A stretch of DNA of 64,000 nucleotides from Sinorhizobium sojae CCBAU 05684 (lineage in GTDB: Bacteria > Pseudomonadota > Alphaproteobacteria > Rhizobiales > Rhizobiaceae), in assembly GCF_002288525.1 (NCBI RefSeq), contig NZ_CP023067.1, positions 2,614,501 to 2,678,500 of the forward strand, written 5' to 3'. Positions within the stretch are counted from its first letter, which is position 1. The number at the start of each line of letters is the position of its first letter. Positions 19,999-28,632 of the stretch are shown piece by piece. The notes beneath the pieces were generated by a model. The model did not search any database, was not told the DNA's origin, and was given only the letters and a program-made list of their open reading frames with translations. Made by a program: the position numbers and the translations under genes.

Positions 19999-20742
19999 CT
20001 ACTGCGAGATGCCCTCGAGTCGATAGCGGGTGCCGGGGTAAAGAAGCCGCGCCACGGTGACATTGGCGGCATCGGACCAGGTCCGGCGGCGGATCATCAG
20101 GCAGGGTTCGTTGCGGCCGATAGCGAGTAGCTTGCACTCCCAGGGCTTCGGTAGCACCGCCTCGACGATCTGCTCGGTGCGGGTGATCGGTGCCACCAGA
20201 GTCAGATAAGCGTTCGGCGTCGTGCTCTCGAAATCCTGCTTCAGATAGTTCGGGCTGGCGGACGGGTTGACGAAGCGGTCCTCGACCTGGATCGGCACGT
20301 CGTCCTCCAGATGGACGATGATCGAGTGGAAGACGCGTCCGCCCGTCGCGAGCCCCAGAGCGTCCGCCACCTCGGAGCTTGCCGGCTCCGCCTGCATCAG
20401 GTTGATCCGCGACCTATGCAGATGGCCGCGGGCATGGATCTCGTCGGCAATGTTGCGGACCTCCAGAAGCGCGCTGCTGCCCTTGCTTGCCGCGACGAAG
20501 GAGCCGACGCCTTGTATGCGGGTGATCGCGCCCTCGCTCGCAAGCTCCCTAAGTGCCCGGTTCGCCGTCATCCGGCTGACGCGGAGCTCGGCTACGATCT
20601 CGTTTTCGGAGGGGATACGGTGGTGCGCCGGCCATTCGCCGCTTTCGATGCGGCTGCGGATGAACTGCTTCACCGCCTCGTAGCGCGGCATCGGACCCTC
20701 GTCGAAGGCGGCAAGCTCGCTCTTGCGCTCCACTGGCGTCAT
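19999..20742 (-). CDS. hutC: GntR-family regulator, HutC type
   Basis: A 247-residue HutC/FarR-subfamily GntR regulator: winged helix at residues 18-88 (SENEIVAELRVSRMTANRAL, RIQGVGSFVA) and a UbiC-type effector domain after it. HutC represses histidine-utilisation genes and is released by urocanate. It is divergent from hutF, with an operator-like palindrome between them, and is followed by the kinase/aminotransferase fusion, so it may control both directions. A CGGAG ribosome site precedes the ATG. Confidence 0.88.
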   Translation of the reverse strand: MTPVERKSELAAFDEGPMPRYEAVKQFIRSRIESGEWPAHHRIPSENEIVAELRVSRMTANRALRELASEGAITRIQGVGSFVAASKGSSALLEVRNIADEIHARGHLHRSRINLMQAEPASSEVADALGLATGGRVFHSIIVHLEDDVPIQVEDRFVNPSASPNYLKQDFESTTPNAYLTLVAPITRTEQIVEAVLPKPWECKLLAIGRNEPCLMIRRRTWSDAANVTVARLLYPGTRYRLEGISQ

Positions 20743-20842
20743 CTGATGCTCCGTCTCGCCGGCACCGGCCGGCCCTGCCTATCGGCAAATCAGCCATTCT
20801 TTTGCGCGATTTTGCGCTTGCGCGCCACCACAAAATGCCTAT

Positions 20843-20858
20843 AGTTCCATATACAACC
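20843..20858. promoter_or_regulatory. HutC operator-like palindrome
   Basis: The sequence TTCCATATACAA (20845-20856; reverse strand TTGTATATGGAA) is an imperfect palindrome close to the HutC box described in pseudomonads (TTGTATATACAA). It lies 23 bases before hutF in the hutC/hutF divergent region. The match is by eye. Confidence 0.5.
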
Positions 20859-20878
20859 ACGTACAGGAGGAACGGCGC

Positions 20879-22255
20879 ATGGCGAGGCATCCCGCGCAAC
20901 GGCTCTTTGCCGAACAGGCACTCCTGCCGACGGGCTGGGCCGAAAGCGTCGCCGTGTCGATTGGCGAGGACGGCCGCATCGCCGCGATCGAGCCGAACCA
21001 GGTGCCGACCGCAGAGGACGAGCGCATGACCGGCCCCCTCCTCCCGGCGATGGCCAATCTGCATTCCCATGCCTTCCAGCGCGCCATGGCCGGGCTTGCC
21101 GAGGTCGCAGGCGCGGGAGACGACAGCTTCTGGACCTGGCGTGAGGAAATGTACCGCACGGTCGGTCTCGTCGATCCCGACGATGTCGAGGCGATCGCCG
21201 CAAAGCTCTACGTCGAGATGCTGAAAGGCGGCTTCGGCCGTGTGGTCGAGTTCCACTATCTCCACCATGGCGCCGACGGCACGCCCTATGCCGATCCGGC
21301 GGAAATGTCGCTGCGCATCCTGAGCGCCGCGCAGGCGACCGGCATCGGCCTCACCCATCTGCCCGTCTTCTACGCCCATGCCAATTTCGGCGGCGCGGCA
21401 CCCAATCCCGGGCAGCGCCCCTTCCTGCACGATCCCGATCGCTTCCTCGCCCTCATCGACCGCCTCCTTCCCGCCACCCGGCATGAAGGCGCCGAACTCG
21501 GCTACGCCATCCACTCGCTGCGCGCCGCAACGTCGGAAGAGATGCGCGCGATCCTGGACGCGGCCCCGGTCTCCGGCCCGATCCACATCCATGTGGCCGA
21601 GCAGGCCCGCGAAGTCGAGGATTGCCTCGCCTGGAGCGGCCGGCGTCCGGTCGAATGGCTGCTCGACGAGATGCCGGTCGATGGGCGCTGGTGCGCCATC
21701 CACGCGACGCACATGACAGCGGAGGAAACGGTGCGGCTGGCGAAATCCGGCGCGGTCGCCGGCCTCTGCCCGGCCACCGAAGCCAATCTCGGCGACGGGA
21801 TTTTTCCGGCCGTCGATTACCTCGCCGCCGGCGGTCGGCTCGGCATCGGCACCGACAGCCATGTCGCGACCAGTGTTGCGGAAGAGCTGCGGCTCCTCGA
21901 ATACGGCCAGCGGCTGCGCGACCGCCGACGGAACCGCCTCGCCGCCGGCCCCGGCGCCTCCGTCGGCAGAACGATTTTCGACGCAGCCCTTGCCGGCGGC
22001 GCCCAAGCGGCCGGCATCGGCCCGCAAGGCCTCACCGTCGGCGCGCGGGCGGACCTCGTCGTGCTCGACGGCGCCAATCCCTTTATCGCCGCGGCAAGCG
22101 GCAACCAGATTCTCGACCGCTGGCTCTTTGCGCTCGGCCGCGAGGCGGTCCTCGACGTCATGGTCGCGGGCCAATGGAAGATCCGCAACGGACGCCATGA
22201 CCGGGAGGAAGAGATCGACCGCGCCTTCGGGCGGGTTCTTACAAAGCTGAAATAA
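20879..22255 (+). CDS. hutF: Formimidoylglutamate deiminase
   Basis: HutF converts N-formimino-L-glutamate to N-formyl-L-glutamate plus ammonia in the five-step histidine degradation pathway. The 458-residue amidohydrolase-superfamily protein has the metal-binding HSHAFQRAMAG, EFHYLHHG, HIHVAEQ and GTDSHV segments, and the C-terminal GARADLVVLD typical of the superfamily. AGGAGG is placed 7 bases before the ATG. It leads a plus-strand set with the YjiH-like and hutD genes. Confidence 0.95.
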   Translation: MARHPAQRLFAEQALLPTGWAESVAVSIGEDGRIAAIEPNQVPTAEDERMTGPLLPAMANLHSHAFQRAMAGLAEVAGAGDDSFWTWREEMYRTVGLVDPDDVEAIAAKLYVEMLKGGFGRVVEFHYLHHGADGTPYADPAEMSLRILSAAQATGIGLTHLPVFYAHANFGGAAPNPGQRPFLHDPDRFLALIDRLLPATRHEGAELGYAIHSLRAATSEEMRAILDAAPVSGPIHIHVAEQAREVEDCLAWSGRRPVEWLLDEMPVDGRWCAIHATHMTAEETVRLAKSGAVAGLCPATEANLGDGIFPAVDYLAAGGRLGIGTDSHVATSVAEELRLLEYGQRLRDRRRNRLAAGPGASVGRTIFDAALAGGAQAAGIGPQGLTVGARADLVVLDGANPFIAAASGNQILDRWLFALGREAVLDVMVAGQWKIRNGRHDREEEIDRAFGRVLTKLK

Positions 22256-22301
22256 GAGCCCGCGGCCGCCGCCGCCGGCTCGTGCTCTGGGAGGAGACCA
22301 C

Positions 22302-23627
22302 ATGACGCATATCACCACGACGGCAAGGGGAACGCGCGCAATGGCCGCGCTGCGGCTGATGCTCTGCAGCCTCTTGGGCATTGTCCTGTTTTTCGTGCCG
22401 GTCGAGTTGAACGGCAAATCGACCATCCTGCTCGACCATGCGGCAAGCGCCATATCCACCGGCGCCCGCCCGGCGGCGATCGCCTTCGTCTGTCTGCTGA
22501 TGGCCTATGGCGCCTTCGCCCCCTTCGTTCAAGGCACCTGGCGGAAGACTGCGACGAATGCCGTCTTTTCCGTGCTGCGCGTCCTCGGACTGGCGCTCGC
22601 CCTTCTCTATCTCGCCGGCATCGGCCCCGCGGCGATCTTCGCGCCCGACATGCTGCCCTTCCTCTTCGACAAGCTTGTGCTTTCCGTCGGTTTGATCGTG
22701 CCGATCGGCGCGCTGGCGCTTGCCTTTCTCGTCGGCTACGGCCTTCTCGAATTCACCGGCGTGCTGGTGCAGCCGATCATGCGGCCGATCTGGCGCACAC
22801 CGGGCTGGTCCGCGATCGACGCAGTCGCCTCCTTCGTTGGCAGCTACTCGCTGGCGCTGCTCATCACCGACCGGGTGTTCCGCGAGGGCAAATATACGGT
22901 GCGCGAGGCGGCGATCATCGCCACCGGGTTCTCCACCGTCTCGGCCACCTTCATGATCATCGTCGCCAAGACCCTTGGGCTCATGCACGTCTGGAACTTC
23001 TATTTCTGGTCGACGCTTGCGGTCACCTTCATCGTATCGGCGATCACCGCGCGCATTTGGCCGATTGCAGGGCTCGCGCATGAGGGCGATCGCGACCAGC
23101 CGCTCCCTGCCGGACGCGGCCGCCTGAGCGTCGCCGTCGAGACGGGACTGGACCAGGCGGCATCCGCCAAGCGCCTGCCGGCGCTCCTCAGCGAAAGCTT
23201 CCTCGACGGGATGCGCATGGCCGCGTTGATCTTGCCGAGCATCATGGCCGTCGGGCTGATCGGCCTTCTTGCCGCCAAATACACGCCGATCTTCGACATT
23301 CTCGGCCTTGCGCTCTACCCTTTTGCCTGGATTGCCCAGGTCGGCGAGCCGATGCAGGCTGCAAGGGCGCTCGCCTCGGGGCTGGCGGAAATGTTCCTGC
23401 CTGCCATCCTTCTCAAGGAGGCGGCGCCGCAATTGAAGTTCCTCGCTGCCGTGGTTTCGGTGAGCCAGGTGCTTTTCCTCTCGGCCTCCATCCCCTGCAT
23501 GCTGGCGACTTCGATTCCGCTCGGTTTCCGGAATCTCCTGGTGATCTGGTATATCCGCGTCGCTTTGAGCATACTGGTTGCTGCTCCGATCGTTTGGATC
23601 GGCACTGCGATGGGATGGCTCGGCTGA
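22302..23627 (+). CDS. YjiH-family membrane protein (nucleoside-recognition/GATE domain)
   Basis: A 441-residue polytopic inner-membrane protein with about ten hydrophobic segments. The GATE (Gly-rich nucleoside-recognition) pattern is seen in segments such as DAVASFVGSYSLALLITDRV and GFSTVSATFMIIVAK. The family occurs with hut genes in many proteobacteria and may transport histidine or a pathway intermediate, but this is not proven. GGGAGGAG precedes the ATG. Its stop and the hutD start are separated by a single base, so the genes are coupled. Confidence 0.85.
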   Translation: MTHITTTARGTRAMAALRLMLCSLLGIVLFFVPVELNGKSTILLDHAASAISTGARPAAIAFVCLLMAYGAFAPFVQGTWRKTATNAVFSVLRVLGLALALLYLAGIGPAAIFAPDMLPFLFDKLVLSVGLIVPIGALALAFLVGYGLLEFTGVLVQPIMRPIWRTPGWSAIDAVASFVGSYSLALLITDRVFREGKYTVREAAIIATGFSTVSATFMIIVAKTLGLMHVWNFYFWSTLAVTFIVSAITARIWPIAGLAHEGDRDQPLPAGRGRLSVAVETGLDQAASAKRLPALLSESFLDGMRMAALILPSIMAVGLIGLLAAKYTPIFDILGLALYPFAWIAQVGEPMQAARALASGLAEMFLPAILLKEAAPQLKFLAAVVSVSQVLFLSASIPCMLATSIPLGFRNLLVIWYIRVALSILVAAPIVWIGTAMGWLG

Positions 23628-23628
23628 G

Positions 23629-24207
23629 ATGATGCGAATCCTGCGCGCGATCGAATACAGGCGGATGCCGTGGAAGAACGGCGGCGGCGAGACGGTGGAA
23701 ATCGCCGTCTCGCCGGACCGGGCGACGCTTGCGGATTTCGATTGGCGCGTCAGCATGGCGACCGTTGCAGCCGACGGCGCCTTTTCCAGCTTCCAGGGGA
23801 TCGACCGTACGCTGTCGGTCCTCGAGGGCCACGGCCTGACGCTTGTCATCGAGGGGCGGCCGCCGAAGCTGCTGACGGTCGCGGACCCGCCGCTTTCCTT
23901 CCCAGCCGACGTGCCGACATCGTCGAGGCTTGCGGACGGCCCCGTCACCGACCTCAACGTGATGACGCGGCGGCATGCGCTCAGGCACCGGGTGCGCAAG
24001 TTGCATGTCGAGGGCTCGCTGCCGATCGCGACCAATGCCCGGGAAATCCTGCTCTTCTGCCATAAAGGCAGCGTCGCGCTTGGCACCCAAGGCGTTTCCG
24101 CGACCCTGCATGCGCTGGACACGGCCACCCTGCAGCAGCCGATAGCCCTGACCCTCTCGGCCGATATAGCGTCGGAAGTTTTTCTGATCGAGATGATGTC
24201 AGGCTAG
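23629..24207 (+). CDS. hutD: HutD/Ves family protein
   Basis: A 192-residue cupin-fold HutD protein. HutD is thought to limit hut induction by binding formylglutamate. Family features are the N-terminal MPWKNGGGETVEIA, the WRVSMATV segment and FQGIDRTLSVLEGHG. Two adjacent ATGs (23629 and 23632) are possible starts, immediately after the stop of the YjiH-like gene. It ends in one unit of a 19-base tandem duplication. Confidence 0.9.
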   Translation: MMRILRAIEYRRMPWKNGGGETVEIAVSPDRATLADFDWRVSMATVAADGAFSSFQGIDRTLSVLEGHGLTLVIEGRPPKLLTVADPPLSFPADVPTSSRLADGPVTDLNVMTRRHALRHRVRKLHVEGSLPIATNAREILLFCHKGSVALGTQGVSATLHALDTATLQQPIALTLSADIASEVFLIEMMSG

Positions 24208-24233
24208 GTCGGGAATGTCAGACTAGGTCGGGC
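24196..24233. repeat. 19-bp tandem duplication spanning two convergent stop codons
   Basis: ATGTCAGGCTAGGTCGGGA (24196-24214) is followed directly by a copy with two changes (24215-24233). The first unit carries the hutD stop and the second overlaps the stop of the minus-strand small membrane protein. Confidence 0.8.
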
Positions 24234-24472
24234 AGGAAGGCGCCGTAAAGCAGCAGGAGTGCCCCGACAAACATCAGCACCGCACCCGGCCAGTTGCGCC
24301 CCATCCCGAGGAAACGCAGGCCCTGCCGCCGCGGCTCCAGGCTCTGTCTCGGCTCTACTACCGGATCAGGTTCCTTGCTCAGCCGACGTCGGCTCAGCGC
24401 CTCTGTTGTCATGTAGAGGAGCCCGCATAGTACCAAAAATGCGCCGGTCAGAATTGCCCACACGATGCGCAT
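24218..24472 (-). CDS. Small two-span membrane protein
   Basis: An 84-residue protein with hydrophobic segments at about residues 4-22 and 62-80, a basic, Pro/Arg-rich loop between them (EALSRRRLSK) and an FLPDLV tail. It looks like a small inner-membrane protein; no family recognised. GGAG lies just before the ATG. It is convergent with hutD. Confidence 0.6.
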   Translation of the reverse strand: MRIVWAILTGAFLVLCGLLYMTTEALSRRRLSKEPDPVVEPRQSLEPRRQGLRFLGMGRNWPGAVLMFVGALLLLYGAFLPDLV

Positions 24473-24482
24473 TCTCCACTTC

Positions 24483-24582
24483 TTGCAGCGCCGCGCGTCA
24501 TTTCAGACGCGCAAAGCTTCGCTTTAACTCTTCGAGATTGCGCAACTTCCGAAATCGATTCCGATTTCGGAAGTTGCGCATT
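24483..24582. repeat. RIME-like element with a 19-bp perfect hairpin
   Basis: It starts with the CGCGCGTCATTTCAGACGCG module shared with the other RIME-like sites, then holds a 19-bp perfect stem (24539-24557 with 24562-24580) and a 4-base loop. It lies between the start of the two-span membrane protein and the next small gene. Confidence 0.6.
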
Positions 24583-24598
24583 AAAGCCGGCGAAATGT

Positions 24599-24787
24599 TC
24601 AACGCACGCGCGTCTGAGGCCGGATCACGTTCATCTGAAGCTCGTGGCTCGAGGCAAACTTGCCCAGAAGCCGGATCAGCCGCCGTTCCTCGGCCTTGTG
24701 GAGGCCGCTTCGCCGGCAATAATCGGCGACGTCCCAGACATGTCTGGGCTGGCTTAAATCGAGCTTTTTGATGTCGGTGTGCTTCAT
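24599..24787 (-). CDS. Small hypothetical protein
   Basis: A 62-residue basic protein (MKHTDIKKLDLSQPRHVWDV...) predicted soluble and helical, with the central RRSGLHKAEERRLIRLLGKF. GGGAGG lies 8 bases before the ATG, which supports this start over an upstream in-frame one. No function recognised. Confidence 0.65.
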   Translation of the reverse strand: MKHTDIKKLDLSQPRHVWDVADYCRRSGLHKAEERRLIRLLGKFASSHELQMNVIRPQTRVR

Positions 24788-25058
24788 GGTCCGCCTCCCG
24801 GAACTTCGTTGATTCAACGCGAGGCCTGCTCTTTGGTTCCACCGCCGGCGCGATGTTTCTTGATGAGGATGAAGATGAACTCTGCGCGGCCTGTCGCCCG
24901 CGGATCGGTCCGCGCAAGACGGAAAAGCGCCTCGCGAAACGAAAGGCCACTCGCCTCTCGAACGCTACCGTTTCCCGTCCTTTACCTCCGCGCCAGCCCG
25001 TGGTTCCGACGACGCCGCAGATCAGCGCAGAGGTTAGCGCATCGGCCAGCCTTCATTC

Positions 25059-25634
25059 CTATTGGTGCTTATGCGGCACCATTTTCGCCGGTTCTTCCAG
25101 GAGGGTGTAGGGACCCTCGGGGCATTTGACGTCCGGGTTCACCGGATGGAACAGGCCGCGCGGGTTCGGCTTGAAGATCCAGGCATGCAGGTCATAGTGA
25201 TGAAGCGCCGCCGGCAGAAGCGGCTCGTGCCCCTCCATCGGCCCCTCGAAGGGCTGGCCAAAGAGCTCGGGCCTGTCCTTGACACCGGTCGCGAGCGGGA
25301 TCAGCCACTCGACTGCGACGAGCTCCAGCCGGTCGCCGACCGGCTCATAGACCAGCAGGGTCGGTTTCATCGGATCTGGCTCGGGGCCGATCAGCGCGGG
25401 GTTGAGGAAATGTACCCCCATCGTTCCTTCTGCGAAGGTGACGCATCCGAGCGTCGAGAAATAGCCTTCGCGCACGGCGACGACCGGATCCTTGTATTTC
25501 TCCAGCGAGACCTTCAGCTTCTCGAGTTCCGGCGGAAGCGCCTCTTCAGCATTCACCAATTGTGCGGACATGAAAAAAGCACCGGCCGCGAGACAGACCG
25601 TCCGCAGCGGGCGCAGCACCGAAGACATGGACAT
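25059..25634 (-). CDS. Hypothetical secreted protein
   Basis: A 191-residue protein with a Sec signal peptide (about residues 1-29, ending VNAEE). The mature part has few charged clusters and several His residues at the end (LHHYDLHAW, MVPHKHQ). Similar exported proteins occur in Rhizobiales but no function is known to me. GGGAGG precedes the ATG with good spacing. The 270 bases between this gene and the small gene at 24787 show no convincing coding sequence. Confidence 0.7.
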   Translation of the reverse strand: MSMSSVLRPLRTVCLAAGAFFMSAQLVNAEEALPPELEKLKVSLEKYKDPVVAVREGYFSTLGCVTFAEGTMGVHFLNPALIGPEPDPMKPTLLVYEPVGDRLELVAVEWLIPLATGVKDRPELFGQPFEGPMEGHEPLLPAALHHYDLHAWIFKPNPRGLFHPVNPDVKCPEGPYTLLEEPAKMVPHKHQ

Positions 25635-25884
25635 GGCTCGGTCCTCCCAGGCTTACCTCGCCTCCGCGAGGAGCACGGCGCGCATGATACTGCCAAAGCG
25701 ACCTGGGGGCTACTCACGCGATGGGGTTAGGTGGGCCGGGTGAGCTCCTCCATTCGAACTCCACGCCCCGCTTCGGCCGCGGGTGGGTAGCTATCGAAGA
25801 GGGTGTCCAATTCACGGCTCTGTGTGAGCAGTCGTTTTCGAAGCTGCGGCAGAGCCATCGCCAAACGGGCTCTGCCGGCTCAAA

Positions 25885-26151
25885 CTAATGACATTTCCTT
25901 GTCTGCCCGAGAATTATCCTCAGTCGGGCTTCGTTCGGACGGGAGCCGGCACGCTCGGCGGTCCGTGAATCGTCCGCCGGCGGTCGGTAGTCGAAGTCCT
26001 CACCCAACGCGTCCATGGCCTGAGGTCCATCCAGCCGATAAAGCAATGCGATGACGATCTCCCTGTCACTGATTCCGCTCTCGGGCGACAGATATTCCGA
26101 CAGGTCGCGACGGCAGTCGTCAATGAGCTTTCGTATCTTTTGGGCGTTCAT
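25885..26151 (-). CDS. Small hypothetical protein
   Basis: An 88-residue hydrophilic protein (MNAQKIRKLIDDCRRDLSEY...). The N-terminal 60 residues look helical and amphipathic; the tail is basic. An in-frame ATG 42 bases upstream lacks a ribosome site, so the inner start with GAGG is preferred. No family recognised; moderate confidence that it is real. Confidence 0.5.
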   Translation of the reverse strand: MNAQKIRKLIDDCRRDLSEYLSPESGISDREIVIALLYRLDGPQAMDALGEDFDYRPPADDSRTAERAGSRPNEARLRIILGQTRKCH

Positions 26152-26252
26152 GGCGAACCTCAAGGGAAGCTCGGAAGGGAGACCCCAGGGCATTGCGGAA
26201 GGGACGGAAGCACCGCCCTGGGACCGCGCACTCCACGGCTGCTACCAGCGTT

Positions 26253-26275
26253 CACCCCCTTATTTCACGGGGGTG
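26253..26275. terminator. Hairpin in gap upstream of a small hypothetical gene
   Basis: A 7-bp stem CACCCCC/GGGGGTG with a 9-base loop. It lies between divergent small genes, so a terminator role is doubtful; it is recorded because it is the clearest structure in this gap. Confidence 0.25.
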
Positions 26276-26427
26276 CTCATTCTCTCAATATGTAGCGGGA
26301 AAACCGCTCCGCAATGGAGATAAGACCTTTGGCTGCAGAGCTTCGGACTTAAGTCCCCGACGCCACGCGAGCGGGAACCGGTCCACGCCATTCTCGTTCT
26401 CCCAGAACCATTTTGTGGGAGTGCGAT

Positions 26428-26610
26428 ATGTATGGCAGCGATCACAACAAGCCCGAACAGAACGCTTCAACTGCTTTCCCTGTCGGGCTGCTCTTGCTCT
26501 CCATAGGCACGATCCTCGTCTACTTGGCGATCGGTGGCGCTTTGACGGAGAAAGAGACCGATATAGTCGTCTACACGCCGCAGGCGACGGACGTCTCGAC
26601 GCCCCGCTGA
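26428..26610 (+). CDS. Small single-span membrane protein
   Basis: A 60-residue protein with one strong hydrophobic helix (about 17-40, FPVGLLLLSIGTILVYLAIG) between a polar N-terminus and a Thr/Asp-rich tail. GGGAG lies 7 bases before the ATG. Function unknown. Confidence 0.6.
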   Translation: MYGSDHNKPEQNASTAFPVGLLLLSIGTILVYLAIGGALTEKETDIVVYTPQATDVSTPR

Positions 26611-27039
26611 GGATAGCGCCCATGCGCATAGGTCTGAAAGGGGCGTGGCCAGTGCGCGTGCTCAATCGCAGGCTGGGCACGGAATTGGACGCGATCGGAG
26701 ATAACCCAGCCCCGGCCCTGTTCGCCGGCTCCTCTTGCGGGCTTGGCCCACGAGGCGTGGCGGTTACGAGCTTGTCACCAGGCCGACTCAAGCGATCCCC
26801 CAATTCACCTTTGGGCGCTTTGCTGCCTGAAGGCGGGCTGCTGTTGACCCCAAGTGGACGCCCGAACCTGTCGCAGAAGCCCAGCTTTGCGACCGATTGA
26901 TGCGAACAGAAGTTTGTAACTTTGATCGCTAAATGGCACTAATTATCAGTACATTTGGGACAACACAGTCGAATTTATTGGAAAGTTCTGGTGCCAGAGA
27001 CTGACAAAGTAGATGGCCGGGAAGACTTTGGGGAACGTC
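26611..27039. other. Gene-free stretch with first copy of the interspersed repeat
   Basis: 429 bases without a convincing gene. It contains copy 1 of the ~60-bp repeat (26780-26840). The A+T-rich part at 26900-26990 directly upstream of the gamma-glutamyltransferase gene is the likely promoter area. Confidence 0.55.
26780..26840 (+). repeat. Interspersed ~60-bp repeat, copy 1
   Basis: The core runs from GGCCGACTCAAGCGATCCCC to TTTGCTGCCTGAAGG. It matches copies at 29797-29905 and 34355-34463 in the same orientation. Only the core is shared here; the upstream extension found in the other two copies is absent. Confidence 0.75.
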
Positions 27040-28632
27040 ATGCGCAACTTCGAAGATCCTGGTCGGTCGCTGGCCGTCGCACGTCGCGGCATGGCGGCAA
27101 CCTCCCATCCGGCCTCAAGCCTGACAGCCATCGAGATCCTCAAGGCAGGAGGCAACGCCATTGATGCGGCGGTGGCGGCCGTGGCGGTTCAGTCTGTCGT
27201 CGAGGCGGGTTCGACCGGTGTCGGCGGGGACTGTTTCGCAATGATAGCGGTGGAAGGATCCACCGACATTCGCGCATATAACGGCTCGGGCCGGACACCG
27301 GCCGCCCTGACCGGCAACGCGTTGCGGGCCGAGGGTGTGACAGCAATCGAGCGCTCTTCTCCTCATGCGGTCACGGTTCCTGGAGCGGTCGATGCCTGGT
27401 GCCGCCTCTTGAAGGACTTCGGCCGGATGCCGATGGCCGAGGTCCTTCAACCGGCCATCGTCATGTCGCGCGACGGCTACGCCTTGACACCCCGTGTCGC
27501 CGCCGACCTCAGCCTGCAGCGCGACCTCCTGGCGGCGGACCCAACCACCCGTGCTACCTTCCTGGTCGAGGGAGCGGCGCCTGCGGTCGGCAGCATCCAG
27601 CGCCAGCCCTTGCTCGCCGACACGCTCGAAGCGATCGCACGCGGTGGCAAGGACGCCTTCTATCGCGGCGCTGTCGCCGAGGACATGGTGGACTATCTGC
27701 GCGGCCTCGGCGGCCATCATACTCTCGACGATTTCGCCAGCGCTGCAGGAGACTACGTTACGCCCATCTCCACGACCTATCGCGGCCGCACCATCTACGA
27801 ATGCCCGCCGAATGGCCAGGGCGTCGTCGCCCTCCTGATTCTGAACATCCTCTCACGTTTCTCGCTGTCCAACGACCCGTTCGACGTCGATGATCTGCAT
27901 CTCCTCCTCGAGGCAACACGGCTCGCCTATGCCGCGCGCGACGCGATGGTCGCCGATCCCCCCGGGTCGGATGGGGCCGTCGAGCGTATGCTCTCGAGCA
28001 CCCTTGCTGATCGCCTCGCCAGTGGCATCTCCGTCGATCGGATCACCGATCCGTTGCCGTCGGTCGACACCGTCGAGCACAAGGATACCGTCTATATTTG
28101 CGTGGTGGATCGCGACCGCAACGCGGTCAGCTTCATCAATTCGATATTCAGTTCCTATGGCAGCGGGCTGATGTCGCCACGCTCAGGCGTGTTGTTCCAC
28201 AACCGTGGTCAGAGCTTTTCGCTTGTGGCAGGGCATCCCAACGAAGTCGGTCCCCGCAAACGTCCGATGCATACGATCATCCCGGGAATGGCCGCCGAGG
28301 GCGGACGCGTCGTCATGCCGTTCGGTGTGATGGGCGGCCACTACCAGGCCATGGGCCATGCTCATCTGTTATCCCGGCTCTATGATTGCGGTCTCGATCT
28401 TCAGACCGCCATTGACCTGCCGCGCCTCTTTCCAATTCCCGCTACCGCAACGGTGGAGGCCGAGGAAGTCATCCGCACCCGCGTCGGCGCCGAACTGGAA
28501 CGCCGTGGCTTCAAGGTTCAGCCACCCCGGTGGGCCATCGGCGGCGCGCAGGCCGTCTGGATTGACTGGGAGCGCGGCGTCCTGATCGGAGGGTCCGACC
28601 CCCGCAAGGATGGGATGGCGTTGGGCTATTAG
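27040..28632 (+). CDS. Gamma-glutamyltransferase family protein
   Basis: A 530-residue Ntn-hydrolase of the GGT family, which self-cleaves at a Thr to form large and small subunits. The likely nucleophile is the Thr in HKDTVYICVVD (about residue 350), followed by the typical SFINSIFSSYGSG and the late MGGHYQAMGH segment. No signal peptide is visible, so it is probably cytoplasmic, as for acylase-like or amino-acid-catabolic GGT paralogues. The start at 27040 is preferred for its GGGGA site; another ATG is at 27013. It is convergent with the MBL-fold gene and lies in the accessory region. Confidence 0.88.
   Translation: MRNFEDPGRSLAVARRGMAATSHPASSLTAIEILKAGGNAIDAAVAAVAVQSVVEAGSTGVGGDCFAMIAVEGSTDIRAYNGSGRTPAALTGNALRAEGVTAIERSSPHAVTVPGAVDAWCRLLKDFGRMPMAEVLQPAIVMSRDGYALTPRVAADLSLQRDLLAADPTTRATFLVEGAAPAVGSIQRQPLLADTLEAIARGGKDAFYRGAVAEDMVDYLRGLGGHHTLDDFASAAGDYVTPISTTYRGRTIYECPPNGQGVVALLILNILSRFSLSNDPFDVDDLHLLLEATRLAYAARDAMVADPPGSDGAVERMLSSTLADRLASGISVDRITDPLPSVDTVEHKDTVYICVVDRDRNAVSFINSIFSSYGSGLMSPRSGVLFHNRGQSFSLVAGHPNEVGPRKRPMHTIIPGMAAEGGRVVMPFGVMGGHYQAMGHAHLLSRLYDCGLDLQTAIDLPRLFPIPATATVEAEEVIRTRVGAELERRGFKVQPPRWAIGGAQAVWIDWERGVLIGGSDPRKDGMALGY

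Noticed and set aside
20549-24128. Two long minus-strand frames (636 and 629 codons)
   Set aside because: They lie opposite hutF, the YjiH-like gene and hutD, whose products are recognisable; the antisense peptides are low-complexity and basic.
24853-25110. An 85-residue plus-strand frame in the gap next to the secreted-protein gene
   Set aside because: No ribosome site, odd composition, and it overlaps the end of the minus-strand secreted protein.
25738-25775. A possible second copy of the tRNA 3' end (att site) on the left of the island
   Set aside because: CTCCTCCATTCGAACTCCACGCC shares only a few bases with the tRNA T-arm; not enough for an attachment site.
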